Program-made: the position numbers and the translations under genes
The notes under the pieces: model-generated
The model's input: only the letters and a program-made list of their open reading frames with translations
Databases searched by the model: none
What the model was told of the DNA's origin: nothing
In this document: positions 18,546 to 27,743 of the stretch, in pieces
Layout of the letters: each line of letters starts with the position of its first letter
How positions within the stretch are numbered: the first letter of the stretch is position 1
Assembly (NCBI RefSeq): GCF_000143765.1
Contig: NZ_GL379770.1
Span: 1,638,903 to 1,702,902 of the forward strand
DNA length: 64,000 nucleotides
Direction of reading: 5' to 3'
Origin: Sphingobacterium spiritivorum ATCC 33861
GTDB lineage: Bacteria; Bacteroidota; Bacteroidia; Sphingobacteriales; Sphingobacteriaceae

Positions 18546-19037
18546 ATGCAATCTGTTTACAATTTTCACGCTTTGGAGTTCAATGGCGAAAAGAAGTCGT
18601 TGGAAGACTATCATGATAAAGTATTGTTAATTGTTAACACGGCAAGTAAATGTGTGTTTACCAGTCAGTACAAAGCGCTGGAACGACTCTATCAAAAGTA
18701 TAAGCAACAGGGATTTGAGGTACTGGCCTTTCCTTCTAATAATTTTAATCAACAGGAACCACTCACAGGGCGCCGGCTGGAGACATTCTGTCGTCTGCAA
18801 CAGCAGGTTACCTTTCCTGTATTCAAACGTACACATGTTATCGGAGAATATGTGGATCCGTTGTTTAAATATTTGTCTCATAAAGAATTAAACGGATCTG
18901 TGGATGTCAAGCCTTTATGGAATTTTCACAAATACCTGATTAACCGCAAAGGGGAGGTCGTAGATTTCTTTTACCCCTTTACAGGACCCAATTCTTCCCG
19001 CATTACGCGCAAAATCGAAGCACTTCTGAATGAATAA
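18546..19037 (+). CDS. Glutathione peroxidase-family thiol peroxidase
   Basis: A thioredoxin-fold peroxidase of 163 residues reducing organic or hydrogen peroxide, in bacteria usually with thioredoxin. The peroxidatic cysteine is C36 in NTASKCVFTSQY. The usual FPSNQFGxQEP motif is modified to FPSNNFNQQEP, with Asn in place of the first Gln. The WNFHKYLINRKG segment carries the conserved Trp and Asn. No signal peptide. It is in tandem with DUF4294. Confidence 0.92.
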   Translation: MQSVYNFHALEFNGEKKSLEDYHDKVLLIVNTASKCVFTSQYKALERLYQKYKQQGFEVLAFPSNNFNQQEPLTGRRLETFCRLQQQVTFPVFKRTHVIGEYVDPLFKYLSHKELNGSVDVKPLWNFHKYLINRKGEVVDFFYPFTGPNSSRITRKIEALLNE

Positions 19038-19063
19038 TGACACTGGAATGAAGGTGAAAATTG

Positions 19064-19071
19064 TATCTTTG
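19064..19071 (+). promoter_or_regulatory. -7 promoter element of bshB1
   Basis: TATCTTTG matches TAnnTTTG exactly and lies 25 bases before the bshB1 start codon. No clear -33 element. Confidence 0.45.
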
Positions 19072-19096
19072 TGCCGGATCATAATGATGTTATAAC

Positions 19097-19819
19097 ATGA
19101 AATTAGATTTATTGGTAATGACCGTTCATCCTGATGATGCTGAATTGGGAGCAGGAGGAACGATTGCAAAATATGTAGCTGAAGGAAAGAAAGTCGGTAT
19201 CGTTGACCTGACCAGAGGCGAACTTGGTACGCGCGGTACAGCTGAAACCCGAACAAAGGAAGCGCAGGATGCGGCAGAAATATTAGGAGTAGTTGTTCGG
19301 GAAAACCTGGATTTGCGGGACGGTTTTTTTGAAAATAAAGAAATGGAACAACGGGAAATCATAAAGTGTATCCGTAAGTTTCAACCGGAGATTGTTATTA
19401 CAAATGCTTTGTCGGACCGTCATCCGGATCACGGACGCGCGAGCCAGCTGGTCAATGACGCCTTGTTTCTGGCAGGCTTACGCCGTATAGAAACAGAAGC
19501 AGATGGCAAACCGCAGGAAGCTTTCCGTCCAAGACTTTTGCTGCAATTAATACAGGATCAGTATATCAGACCGGACGTGTTGCTGGATGTCAGCGACTAC
19601 TGGCATATCAAAGAAAAGGCTGTACTAGCCTATAAGACTCAATTTAATTCTTCTGGCGGTGAGGATGATGAGCCTCAGACCTATATCTCTAATCCGGATT
19701 TTATGAAATCTACGGAGGGAAGAGGGAGGGAATTCGGAAGAAATATCCAGGTGCAGTACGCGGAAGGCTTTACCAGTCGTAAAGTATTAGGTGTTACTGA
19801 CTTGTTCGAACTTATATAG
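19097..19819 (+). CDS. bshB1: Bacillithiol biosynthesis deacetylase BshB1
   Basis: A zinc-dependent LmbE/PIG-L deacetylase that removes the acetyl group from GlcNAc-malate in bacillithiol synthesis. 240 residues. The metal motif is HPDDAELGAGG at the N-terminus with the later HPDHGRA histidine. LTRGELGTRGTAETRTKEAQ is characteristic of BshB1. It indicates that this organism makes bacillithiol as its low-molecular-weight thiol. No other bsh gene is in the window. Confidence 0.93.
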   Translation: MKLDLLVMTVHPDDAELGAGGTIAKYVAEGKKVGIVDLTRGELGTRGTAETRTKEAQDAAEILGVVVRENLDLRDGFFENKEMEQREIIKCIRKFQPEIVITNALSDRHPDHGRASQLVNDALFLAGLRRIETEADGKPQEAFRPRLLLQLIQDQYIRPDVLLDVSDYWHIKEKAVLAYKTQFNSSGGEDDEPQTYISNPDFMKSTEGRGREFGRNIQVQYAEGFTSRKVLGVTDLFELI

Positions 19820-19866
19820 TTTCCATAAAATTTAAACAGTTTCTAAAAGGTAATCTGTATCTTTAG

Positions 19867-19902
19867 GAGTCGCTTTTCCTGTTGAAAAGCGACTCTTTTT
19901 TT
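19867..19902 (+). terminator. Rho-independent terminator after bshB1, abutting dgkA
   Basis: A perfect 12-bp stem (19867-19878 with 19884-19895), 5-nt loop and a run of seven T. It ends only 11 bases before the dgkA start codon, so dgkA must have its own promoter very close by or within the hairpin; a near-match TATCTTTA lies at 19858-19865. Confidence 0.88.
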
Positions 19903-19913
19903 GATCATAAAGC

Positions 19914-20297
19914 ATGGATAATCTGAATAATAAACTCAAATTACGTATAGCCAGTTTTGGCTATGCAGTCAAAGGGCTTAAGGTATTATTTCGTGAGGAA
20001 ACAAATGCTCAAATACATTTACTGGCTGCTATAACTGCTGTTATTATGGGGCTATGGCTACATATATCGGCAATGGAGTGGATTGCCGTCTGCCTTTGTA
20101 TCGGTCTCGTTATCGCTATGGAAGCGCTCAATACTGCTATAGAGCAAATGGCCGATATGATCACGCTGGAACAACATCCGCGGATTAAACGTATTAAAGA
20201 TGTTGCTGCCGGTGCTGTACTGATTACAGCTACAGCCGCGCTGATAGTTGGATTAATTATCTTTTTACCCAAAATTTATAATTTACTCGCGCTGTAA
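19914..20297 (+). CDS. dgkA: Diacylglycerol/undecaprenol kinase family protein
   Basis: A small integral membrane kinase of 127 residues phosphorylating undecaprenol or diacylglycerol. The family features are FGYAVKGLKVLFREETNAQIH at the N-terminus, the catalytic and metal-binding motif EALNTAIEQMADMI, and three hydrophobic helices (~40-60, ~65-80, ~102-122). The Bacteroidota and Gram-positive type is probably undecaprenol kinase, recycling the lipid carrier for wall synthesis. Confidence 0.9.
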   Translation: MDNLNNKLKLRIASFGYAVKGLKVLFREETNAQIHLLAAITAVIMGLWLHISAMEWIAVCLCIGLVIAMEALNTAIEQMADMITLEQHPRIKRIKDVAAGAVLITATAALIVGLIIFLPKIYNLLAL

Positions 20298-20309
20298 TTT
20301 CAAAAAATG

Positions 20310-20352
20310 AGAACACCAATTGTACTTTTTTGATTGTTCTATTTTTCTTTTT
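20310..20352 (+). terminator. Probable terminator after dgkA
   Basis: Short stem AGAACA (20310-20315) with TGTTCT (20335-20340), a 19-nt loop and a T-rich tail. Weak stem, but it is correctly placed 13 bases after the dgkA stop. Confidence 0.4.
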
Positions 20353-20493
20353 AAGATAAGCAATCGATTGCTTAAAGTTAATTTTTTATATTTATTAATA
20401 TTATATCTTAAATAATGTTAAATTACACCTCCTTAATTACATCATAACATAAAAGCTGATATATTTACGAACAATTCGTATAACCAAGCCTTT

Positions 20494-23295
20494 GTGATGA
20501 AAAAATTTTTATTCTTATTCTGTTTTACTGTATCCTGTTTGACGCATCTGTATGCGCAGCTTAATCCTAAAATTACAGGTGAAGTAATCGATATAAAAGA
20601 TAAAGCAATATTAGAAAAAGCTTCTGTCGTATTGTTGCGTTCGAGAGATTCTGTTATGCAGAGTTTTGCCCGTACAGGCGAGAATGGCAAATTTTCTATT
20701 ACGTCAAAAGATACAGGTGAGTACCTGTTGATCATAAACTATCCCCAGTATGCAGATTTTGTAAAAAAGGTACATATTCAGGACCGGCCCATTGATATCG
20801 GTCCGGTAAATATGTCCAAAACGGCTATTCTGTTGGAGGAGGCGCAGGTAACAGGTCGTATCCCAGTGGTTATAAAAGGAGATACCATCGAATACGATGC
20901 TGCTAGTTTTAAGGTTGAGGAGGGTTCGAAAGTAGAGGAATTGCTCAAGGTGCTTCCTGGAATAACGATGAATCCAGACGGATCTATTACAGCACAGGGT
21001 AAAACCGTAAAAAAGGTGCTTCTGGACGGAGAGGAATTTTTCGGAGATGATCCTACATTGATCACGAAGAACATTCGTTCGGATATGGTTTCGAAGGTTC
21101 AGGTTTATGAGAAAAAATCTGAGATGGCGACACGAACAGGTGTTGATGACGGAGAGCGGACACAGACCATTGATATCCGGCTGAAGGAAGAAAGTAAAAA
21201 AGGAATGTTTGGAGAGCTGAAAGGTGGAGCAGGACTAGAAAAATATTATTCAGGATCTCTCGCAGTCAATAAGTTTAAGGGGACGCAGAAAACAGGTGTT
21301 TTTGGTGTCACCGGTAATGAAGGAACAGTAGGATTGGGTTATTATTCTAATCAAAAATTTGGTGTTGGCGGATCGGGTGAATCTTCCTTTGAAGGAGGCG
21401 GGATTGTTATCCGGACAGGGGGAGGAGATGAAGGATTCAACGGAGAATATGCAGGAGGCGGAATACCGAAAGCTATAAATTCAGGAATTACATTTAGTGA
21501 TAAGACGAGTAATAATAAGCACAAGATCAATTCAAATTATAAATATTCCAGACTGCAGGTGGATAACACCAATACCACATTTAGCCGGGATGAGTTGCCC
21601 GGATTTTCAAAAATCGAAAACAATAAGGATAAGACCAGTAATCTGAATAATGGCCATCAGGCCGGATTGCGATATGATCTTGAACTGGATTCCAGCTCTA
21701 ATATTACCTTTAATCTGGAATACAGATTGAATAAAACGGAAAATACTTCCTTTTCTGAAGGATTGGAACAAACCCTGGATTATGAGCCTATTAATAGAAC
21801 GGAAGGACGTTCCTTCAATACTAATACAAACGAAAATGCAGACTTATCTGCCTATTATACCAAAAAGTTTAAAAAGCCGAAGCGCGCTCTTACCCTGCGG
21901 ATAGCCGGAAATGTAACGAATCAAAAGGCTCAGAATCAATATTTTTCAAGTGTAGAATATGTCAATCTGGACAGTCTGGATGTCATTGATCAATTCAAGC
22001 GCAATACTGTAAATAATGATCAGCTGACGTCTTCTTTTAATTATTCCGAACCCTTGAGTAAATCGGTAACGGCAAATGTAGGATATGAATATGCCTGGTT
22101 CCAATCCAAAACACTTGACCAGTCTTTTAACAAAGATCCGCTTACAGAAGATTATACGGATCTTGATGAAAGTGTATTAAACGATTTGACTTATCGTAAT
22201 TATCGCAATACCGGAAATCTGGGTTTTAATTATATCGCCGATAAACTGACCATCAATTTCAATAACAGACTGACTTCGTCTGCTAATGTAAGGGACGACT
22301 ATGGGGATAAATCCAAACTGGATGTGACGCAATTGTCTTATAATCCGAATGTGAACGTCAACTATAAGCTTAGTAAAAGTAAAAGTTTACGGCTTAATTA
22401 TTCCGGAAATACGCTTCAGCCATCTTTAAGCCAGATAAAACCTTTGCGTCAGAATACAGATCAACGGACAGAATTTCTGCCAAATGACAATTTAGAGGGA
22501 GGATATAGAAATAACCTTTCCGCATCCTTTAATTCGTACCGTCAGCTTAAGCAGCAATCCTTATTTGTAAATGCCGGTATTGGAAATGTGGTTGATAATA
22601 TCACTTCGTTTGTCACGGTCAATCCAACTACTGGCCAGCGCACACTTCAGTATGTAAATGTCACTGATAAACAGAATTTCAACGCGAATATATACGGATC
22701 ATTCTCCTTCAAAGCATTCAAAAAGTTAGATTTGAATGTGTCTCCCGGCCTTTCAGCAAGTTATAACAGTTCTTATAATTATGTAACGACAACGGCTTCG
22801 GAACCCGAGCTTAATCATAGCGAACGAACAAATTACTCTTTCAGTCTCGGGGTTTACAGATACGCCAAAACCGGGTTTAATTTTAATGTAAATCTCAGAC
22901 CGGGTTTCAGCAAAATGAATTCAAGCGTTCAGTCTCAGCTTAATAATAATGCCTTTACGATCAGCAACTTCGGAACGTTCAGTTATATCTTCCCTCAGGA
23001 CTTTAAACTGAGCATAGATGTGAATCAAAATTACCAGGGGGCAACTGGTGTATACGCAAAGCCCATTCACAATATGTATGTGAATTCTTATGTGTCCAAG
23101 AAGTTTTTTAAAGATAAAAGTCTGGAGACCCAGGTATCTGTCAACGACCTGTTTAATGAAAGAAACGGTATCAACAGAAGTCAAAACGGCTCTAGTTTTT
23201 TCGAAACACAAAACAATGTGATAAATAGATTTTTTATGTTTAGAGTCATTTATAATTTTACAACCATGAAAGGAGGCAGTAAAAATGGTCAATAG
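20494..23295 (+). CDS. TonB-receptor-like outer membrane beta-barrel protein
   Basis: 933 residues. Signal peptide ~1-22 (LTHLYAQ). Residues ~27-105 are a carboxypeptidase-regulatory-like beta-sandwich (ITGEVIDIKDKAILEKASVVLL). Residues ~115-215 form a plug-like region (VIKGDTIEYDAASFKVEEGS, KVLLDGEEFFGDDPTL). The rest is a beta-barrel rich in alternating aromatic/polar strands with a terminal RVIYNFTTMKGG strand. This is the outer-membrane beta-barrel family common in Bacteroidota, related to TonB receptors but without an evident TonB box. Its 3' end overlaps a GLPGLI gene by 11 bases. Confidence 0.88.
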   Translation: MMKKFLFLFCFTVSCLTHLYAQLNPKITGEVIDIKDKAILEKASVVLLRSRDSVMQSFARTGENGKFSITSKDTGEYLLIINYPQYADFVKKVHIQDRPIDIGPVNMSKTAILLEEAQVTGRIPVVIKGDTIEYDAASFKVEEGSKVEELLKVLPGITMNPDGSITAQGKTVKKVLLDGEEFFGDDPTLITKNIRSDMVSKVQVYEKKSEMATRTGVDDGERTQTIDIRLKEESKKGMFGELKGGAGLEKYYSGSLAVNKFKGTQKTGVFGVTGNEGTVGLGYYSNQKFGVGGSGESSFEGGGIVIRTGGGDEGFNGEYAGGGIPKAINSGITFSDKTSNNKHKINSNYKYSRLQVDNTNTTFSRDELPGFSKIENNKDKTSNLNNGHQAGLRYDLELDSSSNITFNLEYRLNKTENTSFSEGLEQTLDYEPINRTEGRSFNTNTNENADLSAYYTKKFKKPKRALTLRIAGNVTNQKAQNQYFSSVEYVNLDSLDVIDQFKRNTVNNDQLTSSFNYSEPLSKSVTANVGYEYAWFQSKTLDQSFNKDPLTEDYTDLDESVLNDLTYRNYRNTGNLGFNYIADKLTINFNNRLTSSANVRDDYGDKSKLDVTQLSYNPNVNVNYKLSKSKSLRLNYSGNTLQPSLSQIKPLRQNTDQRTEFLPNDNLEGGYRNNLSASFNSYRQLKQQSLFVNAGIGNVVDNITSFVTVNPTTGQRTLQYVNVTDKQNFNANIYGSFSFKAFKKLDLNVSPGLSASYNSSYNYVTTTASEPELNHSERTNYSFSLGVYRYAKTGFNFNVNLRPGFSKMNSSVQSQLNNNAFTISNFGTFSYIFPQDFKLSIDVNQNYQGATGVYAKPIHNMYVNSYVSKKFFKDKSLETQVSVNDLFNERNGINRSQNGSSFFETQNNVINRFFMFRVIYNFTTMKGGSKNGQ

Positions 23296-24067
23296 ATTGG
23301 TATTCCTTGTTTTGCTTTCCTGCTTTTTAATGGTGCAATATGCGCAGGCACAATATGCTTATTTCCCTGAAAACGGAACCATTACCTACGAACGTAAGTT
23401 TCATCTGCATAATTATGTCAAGAATCAGCTCAAAAAATCTCAAAATTCGGGTGGATATTCGGGTATCTATTTTGATGGTTTATTGAAAAATTCACCTGCT
23501 GAGCTGATTACTAAAAATACACTGAGTTTTAATACTACGGAAACATTTTTTGAAAATGTTAAAGAGGAGTTTCCTGCAAACCAACGCTATCTCTTGCAAA
23601 ATCAGGAATATTATAATGACACGAAAACATATTGTAATTTCAAGACCGGTACTTTTAAAAAATTGCTGTCCTTCGGCGAAGATGAGTTGCAACTGGCAGA
23701 CAGTATAGCTGAGATTAAATGGAAGTTTACTGATGAATACCGTAATATTCTGGGATACGACTGCAGGCGGGTGAACGGAATAATGCAGGACTCTGTATAT
23801 ATCGTTGCTTTTTATACTCCTCAGATTCCTGTATCAGGAGGTCCGGAGTTGATAAATGGTTTGCCGGGAATGATACTTGGAGTCGCTATTCCATCCTATA
23901 ATCTCAATTATTTCGCTACTAAAGTAGAGTTAAACCAGGTGGCTGTACCTGCAAGCGTAACAAAAAACAAAAAAGCAGTACCTCAATCAAAGGCTGAGAT
24001 TTCAAAGAAATTAAAAGAATTGATCAAATGGATGGGCAATAAAGATCTGCAACGGCTCTTTCTATAG
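23285..24067 (+). CDS. GLPGLI family protein
   Basis: 260 residues, secreted (signal peptide ~1-22, QYAQAQ). It has the family core: ITYERKF at the start, ILGYDCRRVNG, the AFYTPQIPVSGGPELI region, and the naming motif as GLPGMILGVAIP. GLPGLI proteins are often encoded beside outer-membrane barrel receptors, and here start and stop overlap by 11 bases, so the two are coupled and probably act together at the cell envelope. Function of the family is not established. Confidence 0.88.
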   Translation: MVNRLVFLVLLSCFLMVQYAQAQYAYFPENGTITYERKFHLHNYVKNQLKKSQNSGGYSGIYFDGLLKNSPAELITKNTLSFNTTETFFENVKEEFPANQRYLLQNQEYYNDTKTYCNFKTGTFKKLLSFGEDELQLADSIAEIKWKFTDEYRNILGYDCRRVNGIMQDSVYIVAFYTPQIPVSGGPELINGLPGMILGVAIPSYNLNYFATKVELNQVAVPASVTKNKKAVPQSKAEISKKLKELIKWMGNKDLQRLFL

Positions 24068-24090
24068 CGGATTTCAGCTGTTTTAGAAGT

Positions 24091-24125
24091 TCTCTTAGCA
24101 TAGGAAAAAAACCGGTGCTAAGAGA
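24091..24125. terminator. Inverted repeat at the end of the GLPGLI gene and pstB
   Basis: A perfect 10-bp inverted repeat (TCTCTTAGCA at 24091-24100 with TGCTAAGAGA at 24116-24125) with a 15-nt loop lies between the convergent GLPGLI and pstB genes and includes the pstB stop codon. No T-run follows, so termination is only suggested. Confidence 0.4.
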
Positions 24126-24927
24126 TAAAACCTTTTACATATTGCTGTGTCACTTGATGTTTAGGATGCAGAAGCACCTGTTCGGTTTTTCCGAATTCAA
24201 GAATTTCCCCATTATACACAAATGCGATATAATCAGATACACGTCGGGCCTGTCTGAGGATATGAGTTACGAGCACGATCGTATAATCTTTTTTGAGATC
24301 GATCAGTAAGTTCTCAATAGTTTGGGTAGATACAGGGTCAAGAGCAGATGTAGATTCATCTCCGAGAATAATTTCGGGTTCCACCGCCAGTCCGCGGGCA
24401 AGGCAGAGACGTTGTTGCTGACCTATAGAGAGCCGTGTGGCAGATTGATCCAGCCGGTCCTTGACTTCTTCCCAAAGCCCGACATTACGCAATTGTGTTT
24501 CTACGATAAGTTTTAGCTTTTTACGGTCTCTGGTTCCGTGTATGCGCGGACCGTAAGCGATATTGTCAAAAATAGACATCGGCAACGGAAATGGGCGCTG
24601 CGAGAGCAATCCCATTTTTTTGCGTATATGAGTTACTTCAGCTCCTTTTGCATAGATATCTTCACCGTTGACCAGTACAGAACCGGTTATATCCACACCC
24701 TCAATATCATCCAGTAATCTGTTCAATGTCTTCAGAAGCGTAGTTTTACCACAGCCGGAAGGTCCGATAATCGAAGTCACGGAATTATTGGGCAAAGCCA
24801 GGTTGATATTCTTCAGAATATGATTGCCCTCTATGTACACATTGAGGTCTTTGATTTCCAGATGAGGACGACTCAAGGTTGTTATATTTTGTGTTTCTTC
24901 TGTTTCGATTGAAGGATATGAGTGCAT
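24118..24927 (-). CDS. pstB: Phosphate ABC transporter ATP-binding protein PstB
   Basis: The cytosolic ATPase of the high-affinity phosphate importer. 269 residues. Walker A is G55-PSGCGKT-T62, the ABC signature LSIGQQQR, and the Walker B region PEIILGDESTSALD. The first ATG puts 46 bases of overlap with the end of pstA, longer than usual, and the N-terminal ~20 residues (HSYPSIETEETQN) are not conserved family sequence. A shorter start is therefore possible, though no internal ATG is suitably placed. Confidence 0.95.
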   Translation of the reverse strand: MHSYPSIETEETQNITTLSRPHLEIKDLNVYIEGNHILKNINLALPNNSVTSIIGPSGCGKTTLLKTLNRLLDDIEGVDITGSVLVNGEDIYAKGAEVTHIRKKMGLLSQRPFPLPMSIFDNIAYGPRIHGTRDRKKLKLIVETQLRNVGLWEEVKDRLDQSATRLSIGQQQRLCLARGLAVEPEIILGDESTSALDPVSTQTIENLLIDLKKDYTIVLVTHILRQARRVSDYIAFVYNGEILEFGKTEQVLLHPKHQVTQQYVKGFIS

Positions 24928-25736
24928 AACACGATAATTAAGATGATCAATGATAAAATAAGCGCAGAAGCATATGCCCGTCCCTGTACTTCAGGAATAG
25001 GACTGCTCAATTGAAAAAATATAGCCAGCGGAAGTGTTGCCGCAGGTTCGTCAATATACTTAGGCAGATTGTCGCTGAAGCCTGTTGTTAAGAGTACGCC
25101 TGCTACATCTCCGATGGAGCGTCCGAAGGCTAATAAAATAGCAGTCAGTATTCCGGGTCTGATGTAGCGGATAAATATTTTTGCTACCTCCCAGCGGGTC
25201 GTACCCAGTGACAAGGTGACGTGCTTCAGGTCTCCGGGAATTGTTTTAATAAGTTCATCTACAGTGCGGACGACTATAGGAATAGTCAGCAATGTAATCG
25301 TAATAATTCCGCCCAGCAGAGAAGCGCGAATGCCAAGCCACACCATCAGGCTAAAGGCTACTGCTCCGTACACAATGGATGGGATTCCGAACAATACATC
25401 AAATAGTAATTTGGACAGTTGTGCAAGTTTTGACCCGCTACGCACATAGATATTCAGATAAATGGCAATAGGAATGCCGATAAGGGTAGATAGCAGGGTC
25501 GCTGCACCGGCCAGATAAAGAGAGCCCAGTATTGCATTCAGAATTCCGCCTTCCTTGCCAATATAAAAGCCGCCTTTTGGTACCTGCGTAATCATATCCC
25601 ACGAGATATAAGGCAAGCCTTTGTATAATATCGTTCCCAGAATAAAGAATAGCGAACCCGTGACGGCCATTCCGGAAAGACGCATAAGGGTCTTTGCAAC
25701 CTGCTCTTTGAATAATCTGGTCTTTACATTAGCCAT
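24882..25736 (-). CDS. pstA: Phosphate ABC transporter permease PstA
   Basis: Inner membrane permease, 284 residues with about six helices. The permease signature region is RTVDELIKTIPGDLKHVTLSLGTTRWEV (EAA loop contacting PstB), and GRSIGDVAGVLLTTGFSDNLP follows. It overlaps pstC by 8 bases and pstB by 46, within a four-gene operon. Confidence 0.93.
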   Translation of the reverse strand: MANVKTRLFKEQVAKTLMRLSGMAVTGSLFFILGTILYKGLPYISWDMITQVPKGGFYIGKEGGILNAILGSLYLAGAATLLSTLIGIPIAIYLNIYVRSGSKLAQLSKLLFDVLFGIPSIVYGAVAFSLMVWLGIRASLLGGIITITLLTIPIVVRTVDELIKTIPGDLKHVTLSLGTTRWEVAKIFIRYIRPGILTAILLAFGRSIGDVAGVLLTTGFSDNLPKYIDEPAATLPLAIFFQLSSPIPEVQGRAYASALILSLIILIIVLCTHILQSKQKKHKI

Positions 25737-26625
25737 TGTATTTTCCCTCCAGTTTGTTGAGGATCAGTCTTGATAGCAGATTGAACCCAAAAATAATTAC
25801 AAATAATAGTAAGGCGGCAAACATCAGAGCGGAGTCGTATAACGGAATAGACATCATCTCTCCAAAGTTATTGGCGATCAGCGCAGGTATAGGATATCCG
25901 GCGTCGAATATGGACGTGGGTATTTTAGGTACATTTCCGCAGACCATGAGTACAGCGACTGTTTCGCCGAAAGCCCTGGAGACAGCCAGTACTGTGGCTG
26001 CAAATATACCGGGCTTCGCTTTTATTAATACGACCTTTTGTATCGTTTCCCATTTCGTTGCGCCTAAAGACATGGATGCAGATTTCAATTCATAAGGTAT
26101 AGTCTGCAGGACTTCCACCATTATACTGATCATGATCGGAAAGATCATTACAGCCAGTACCAGCCCGCCGGACAATACGGTATAGCCGGAAGTCGTGACA
26201 CCGAATATTGGGGCAATATAATTCTGTACCGCAGGAACGATAAAGAGCACGCCCCAGACTCCGTACAGTACAGGAGGAATGGCTGCAAGAACATTTACCA
26301 GAGGCAGCATCATATTTCTCAATGATTTGCCGGCATATTCCGTAAGGTATACTGCTGTCAGAATACACAGAGGAGCAGCCACAAGTACCGCAATAAGAGT
26401 GACGGATAATGTCCCCGTAATAAAAGGTAAAAAACCAAAAAAACCTTTCATTGGAGACCATACTTTCTGCGTCAGAAGGGAGACTACGCTGGTCGATTCA
26501 AACAGCGGTACAGATTTAACAGCCAGTCCGATACCAATAAGTGCTACTACAGAGATAGAGGCTATGAGCAGTACTAATGTGGATTTCTGTATTATTTTAT
26601 CTTTGAGTATTCTATTAATAAGCAT
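25729..26625 (-). CDS. pstC: Phosphate ABC transporter permease PstC
   Basis: 298-residue inner membrane permease, partner of PstA. It has an N-terminal helix (~17-38), the conserved PLFESTSV/WSPMKGFFGFLPFITGTL entry region, the EAA loop VLQTIPYELKSASMSLGATKWE and AVSRAFGETVAVLMVCGNVP. It begins one base after the pstS stop and overlaps pstA. Confidence 0.93.
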   Translation of the reverse strand: MLINRILKDKIIQKSTLVLLIASISVVALIGIGLAVKSVPLFESTSVVSLLTQKVWSPMKGFFGFLPFITGTLSVTLIAVLVAAPLCILTAVYLTEYAGKSLRNMMLPLVNVLAAIPPVLYGVWGVLFIVPAVQNYIAPIFGVTTSGYTVLSGGLVLAVMIFPIMISIMVEVLQTIPYELKSASMSLGATKWETIQKVVLIKAKPGIFAATVLAVSRAFGETVAVLMVCGNVPKIPTSIFDAGYPIPALIANNFGEMMSIPLYDSALMFAALLLFVIIFGFNLLSRLILNKLEGKYNG

Positions 26626-26626
26626 G

Positions 26627-27598
26627 TTAAAGTTTTTTCAGTTCACCAGCGATTATATCTTCGTGTAAGGGTACATATCCATTCTCCAGCAGGATACTTT
26701 GCTGCTGTTTCTCCAATACAAAAGAGATAAATTTTTTCAAGAGCAAAGATTTTGGTTTGCCATGTGCGACAAATGAAAGGCTACGGGCAGGAGGTGAGGG
26801 GTACTTACTCAGTGCGACAGCTTCTGTAAGGTCATCAATATTTGTATAGAAGCTTTCCTCTGTGTCAATCTTGCCGTTTGCATTCAGATCCAACGGCAGC
26901 ACATCGATGTGCTCTGCTGTCTTTTTCGTTTTGAGATCATACACATAGTTTATATTATTAAATCCGATAGCATTCGGATCGTCTTTGATAGCCTGAGCAA
27001 TGCCTGGATCTCCGAAAATTCCTACTCCTTTCAGATCTTCTTGCTTATGCCCGAAAAAATTAGCCCAGGTTTCAGCAGCTCCGGCTGCATCCGAACGTAC
27101 ATAGATGACGACAGGATCTGCGGTGAATGCAGGGTCGATATCGTTCCATCTTTTATATTTTTGATTAATAAACAGATCTTCGAGTTCCTTTTTAGTCAGC
27201 CCTCTGCTGATTAACTTTTGATAATTTGGATTTTTACTGTTGATCGTACAGATAACTGCGTCTTTGGCGACATCTATCGGAAATGCACCACGTTCAATTT
27301 CCTGAGGATGCAGATCTCTGGAAATCAGTCCGATGTCAACCATTCCCGTCAATGCGTCGGCTATTCCCTTGCCGGCACCACCGGCAGAAATATTAAACCG
27401 GACATTGGGATGTATTTTTTTGAAATCCTCACTCCAGATAACTGCAAGAGGATAGAGCGCAAAGGCTCCTGAAATAGAAATATTTCCTTCGTAACCTCTC
27501 TCTTCACTATATCCGTCTTTTACTTTTGGGGCACAGGAATACGATAAAATTACTGTTAATATGCTTAAAATTAGAGTTTTATTTATTTTAAATGACAT
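26627..27598 (-). CDS. pstS: Phosphate-binding lipoprotein PstS
   Basis: Periplasmic-facing phosphate receptor, 323 residues, type II lipoprotein signal (lipobox ending at Cys22, LSYSC). The fold has the phosphate-binding motifs ISGAFALYPL, SAGGAGKGIADAL, and VYVRSDAAGAAETW. First gene of pstSCAB; no phoU or phoBR is next to it. A -7 promoter element lies about 43 bases upstream. Confidence 0.92.
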   Translation of the reverse strand: MSFKINKTLILSILTVILSYSCAPKVKDGYSEERGYEGNISISGAFALYPLAVIWSEDFKKIHPNVRFNISAGGAGKGIADALTGMVDIGLISRDLHPQEIERGAFPIDVAKDAVICTINSKNPNYQKLISRGLTKKELEDLFINQKYKRWNDIDPAFTADPVVIYVRSDAAGAAETWANFFGHKQEDLKGVGIFGDPGIAQAIKDDPNAIGFNNINYVYDLKTKKTAEHIDVLPLDLNANGKIDTEESFYTNIDDLTEAVALSKYPSPPARSLSFVAHGKPKSLLLKKFISFVLEKQQQSILLENGYVPLHEDIIAGELKKL

Positions 27599-27641
27599 CT
27601 ACTTAAAGTCTATAGAAATACTCTTGTAAATTTTATAATGA

Positions 27642-27649
27642 CAAATATA
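27642..27649 (-). promoter_or_regulatory. -7 promoter element of pstSCAB
   Basis: Reads TATATTTG on the minus strand, an exact TAnnTTTG match in the divergent region before pstS. No convincing -33 or Pho-box was found. Confidence 0.45.
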
Positions 27650-27691
27650 TATTAAATTGGTAGATATTATAGGTTTTAAAAAAATTATTTT

Positions 27692-27699
27692 TACATTTG
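27692..27699 (+). promoter_or_regulatory. -7 promoter element of the sulfate assimilation operon
   Basis: TACATTTG, an exact TAnnTTTG match, 44 bases before the sulfite reductase start, pointing away from the pst promoter. Confidence 0.5.
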
Positions 27700-27743
27700 A
27701 TCCGTCATCAGTCATGAAGACCAAAGAATAAATCATTAAGTGT

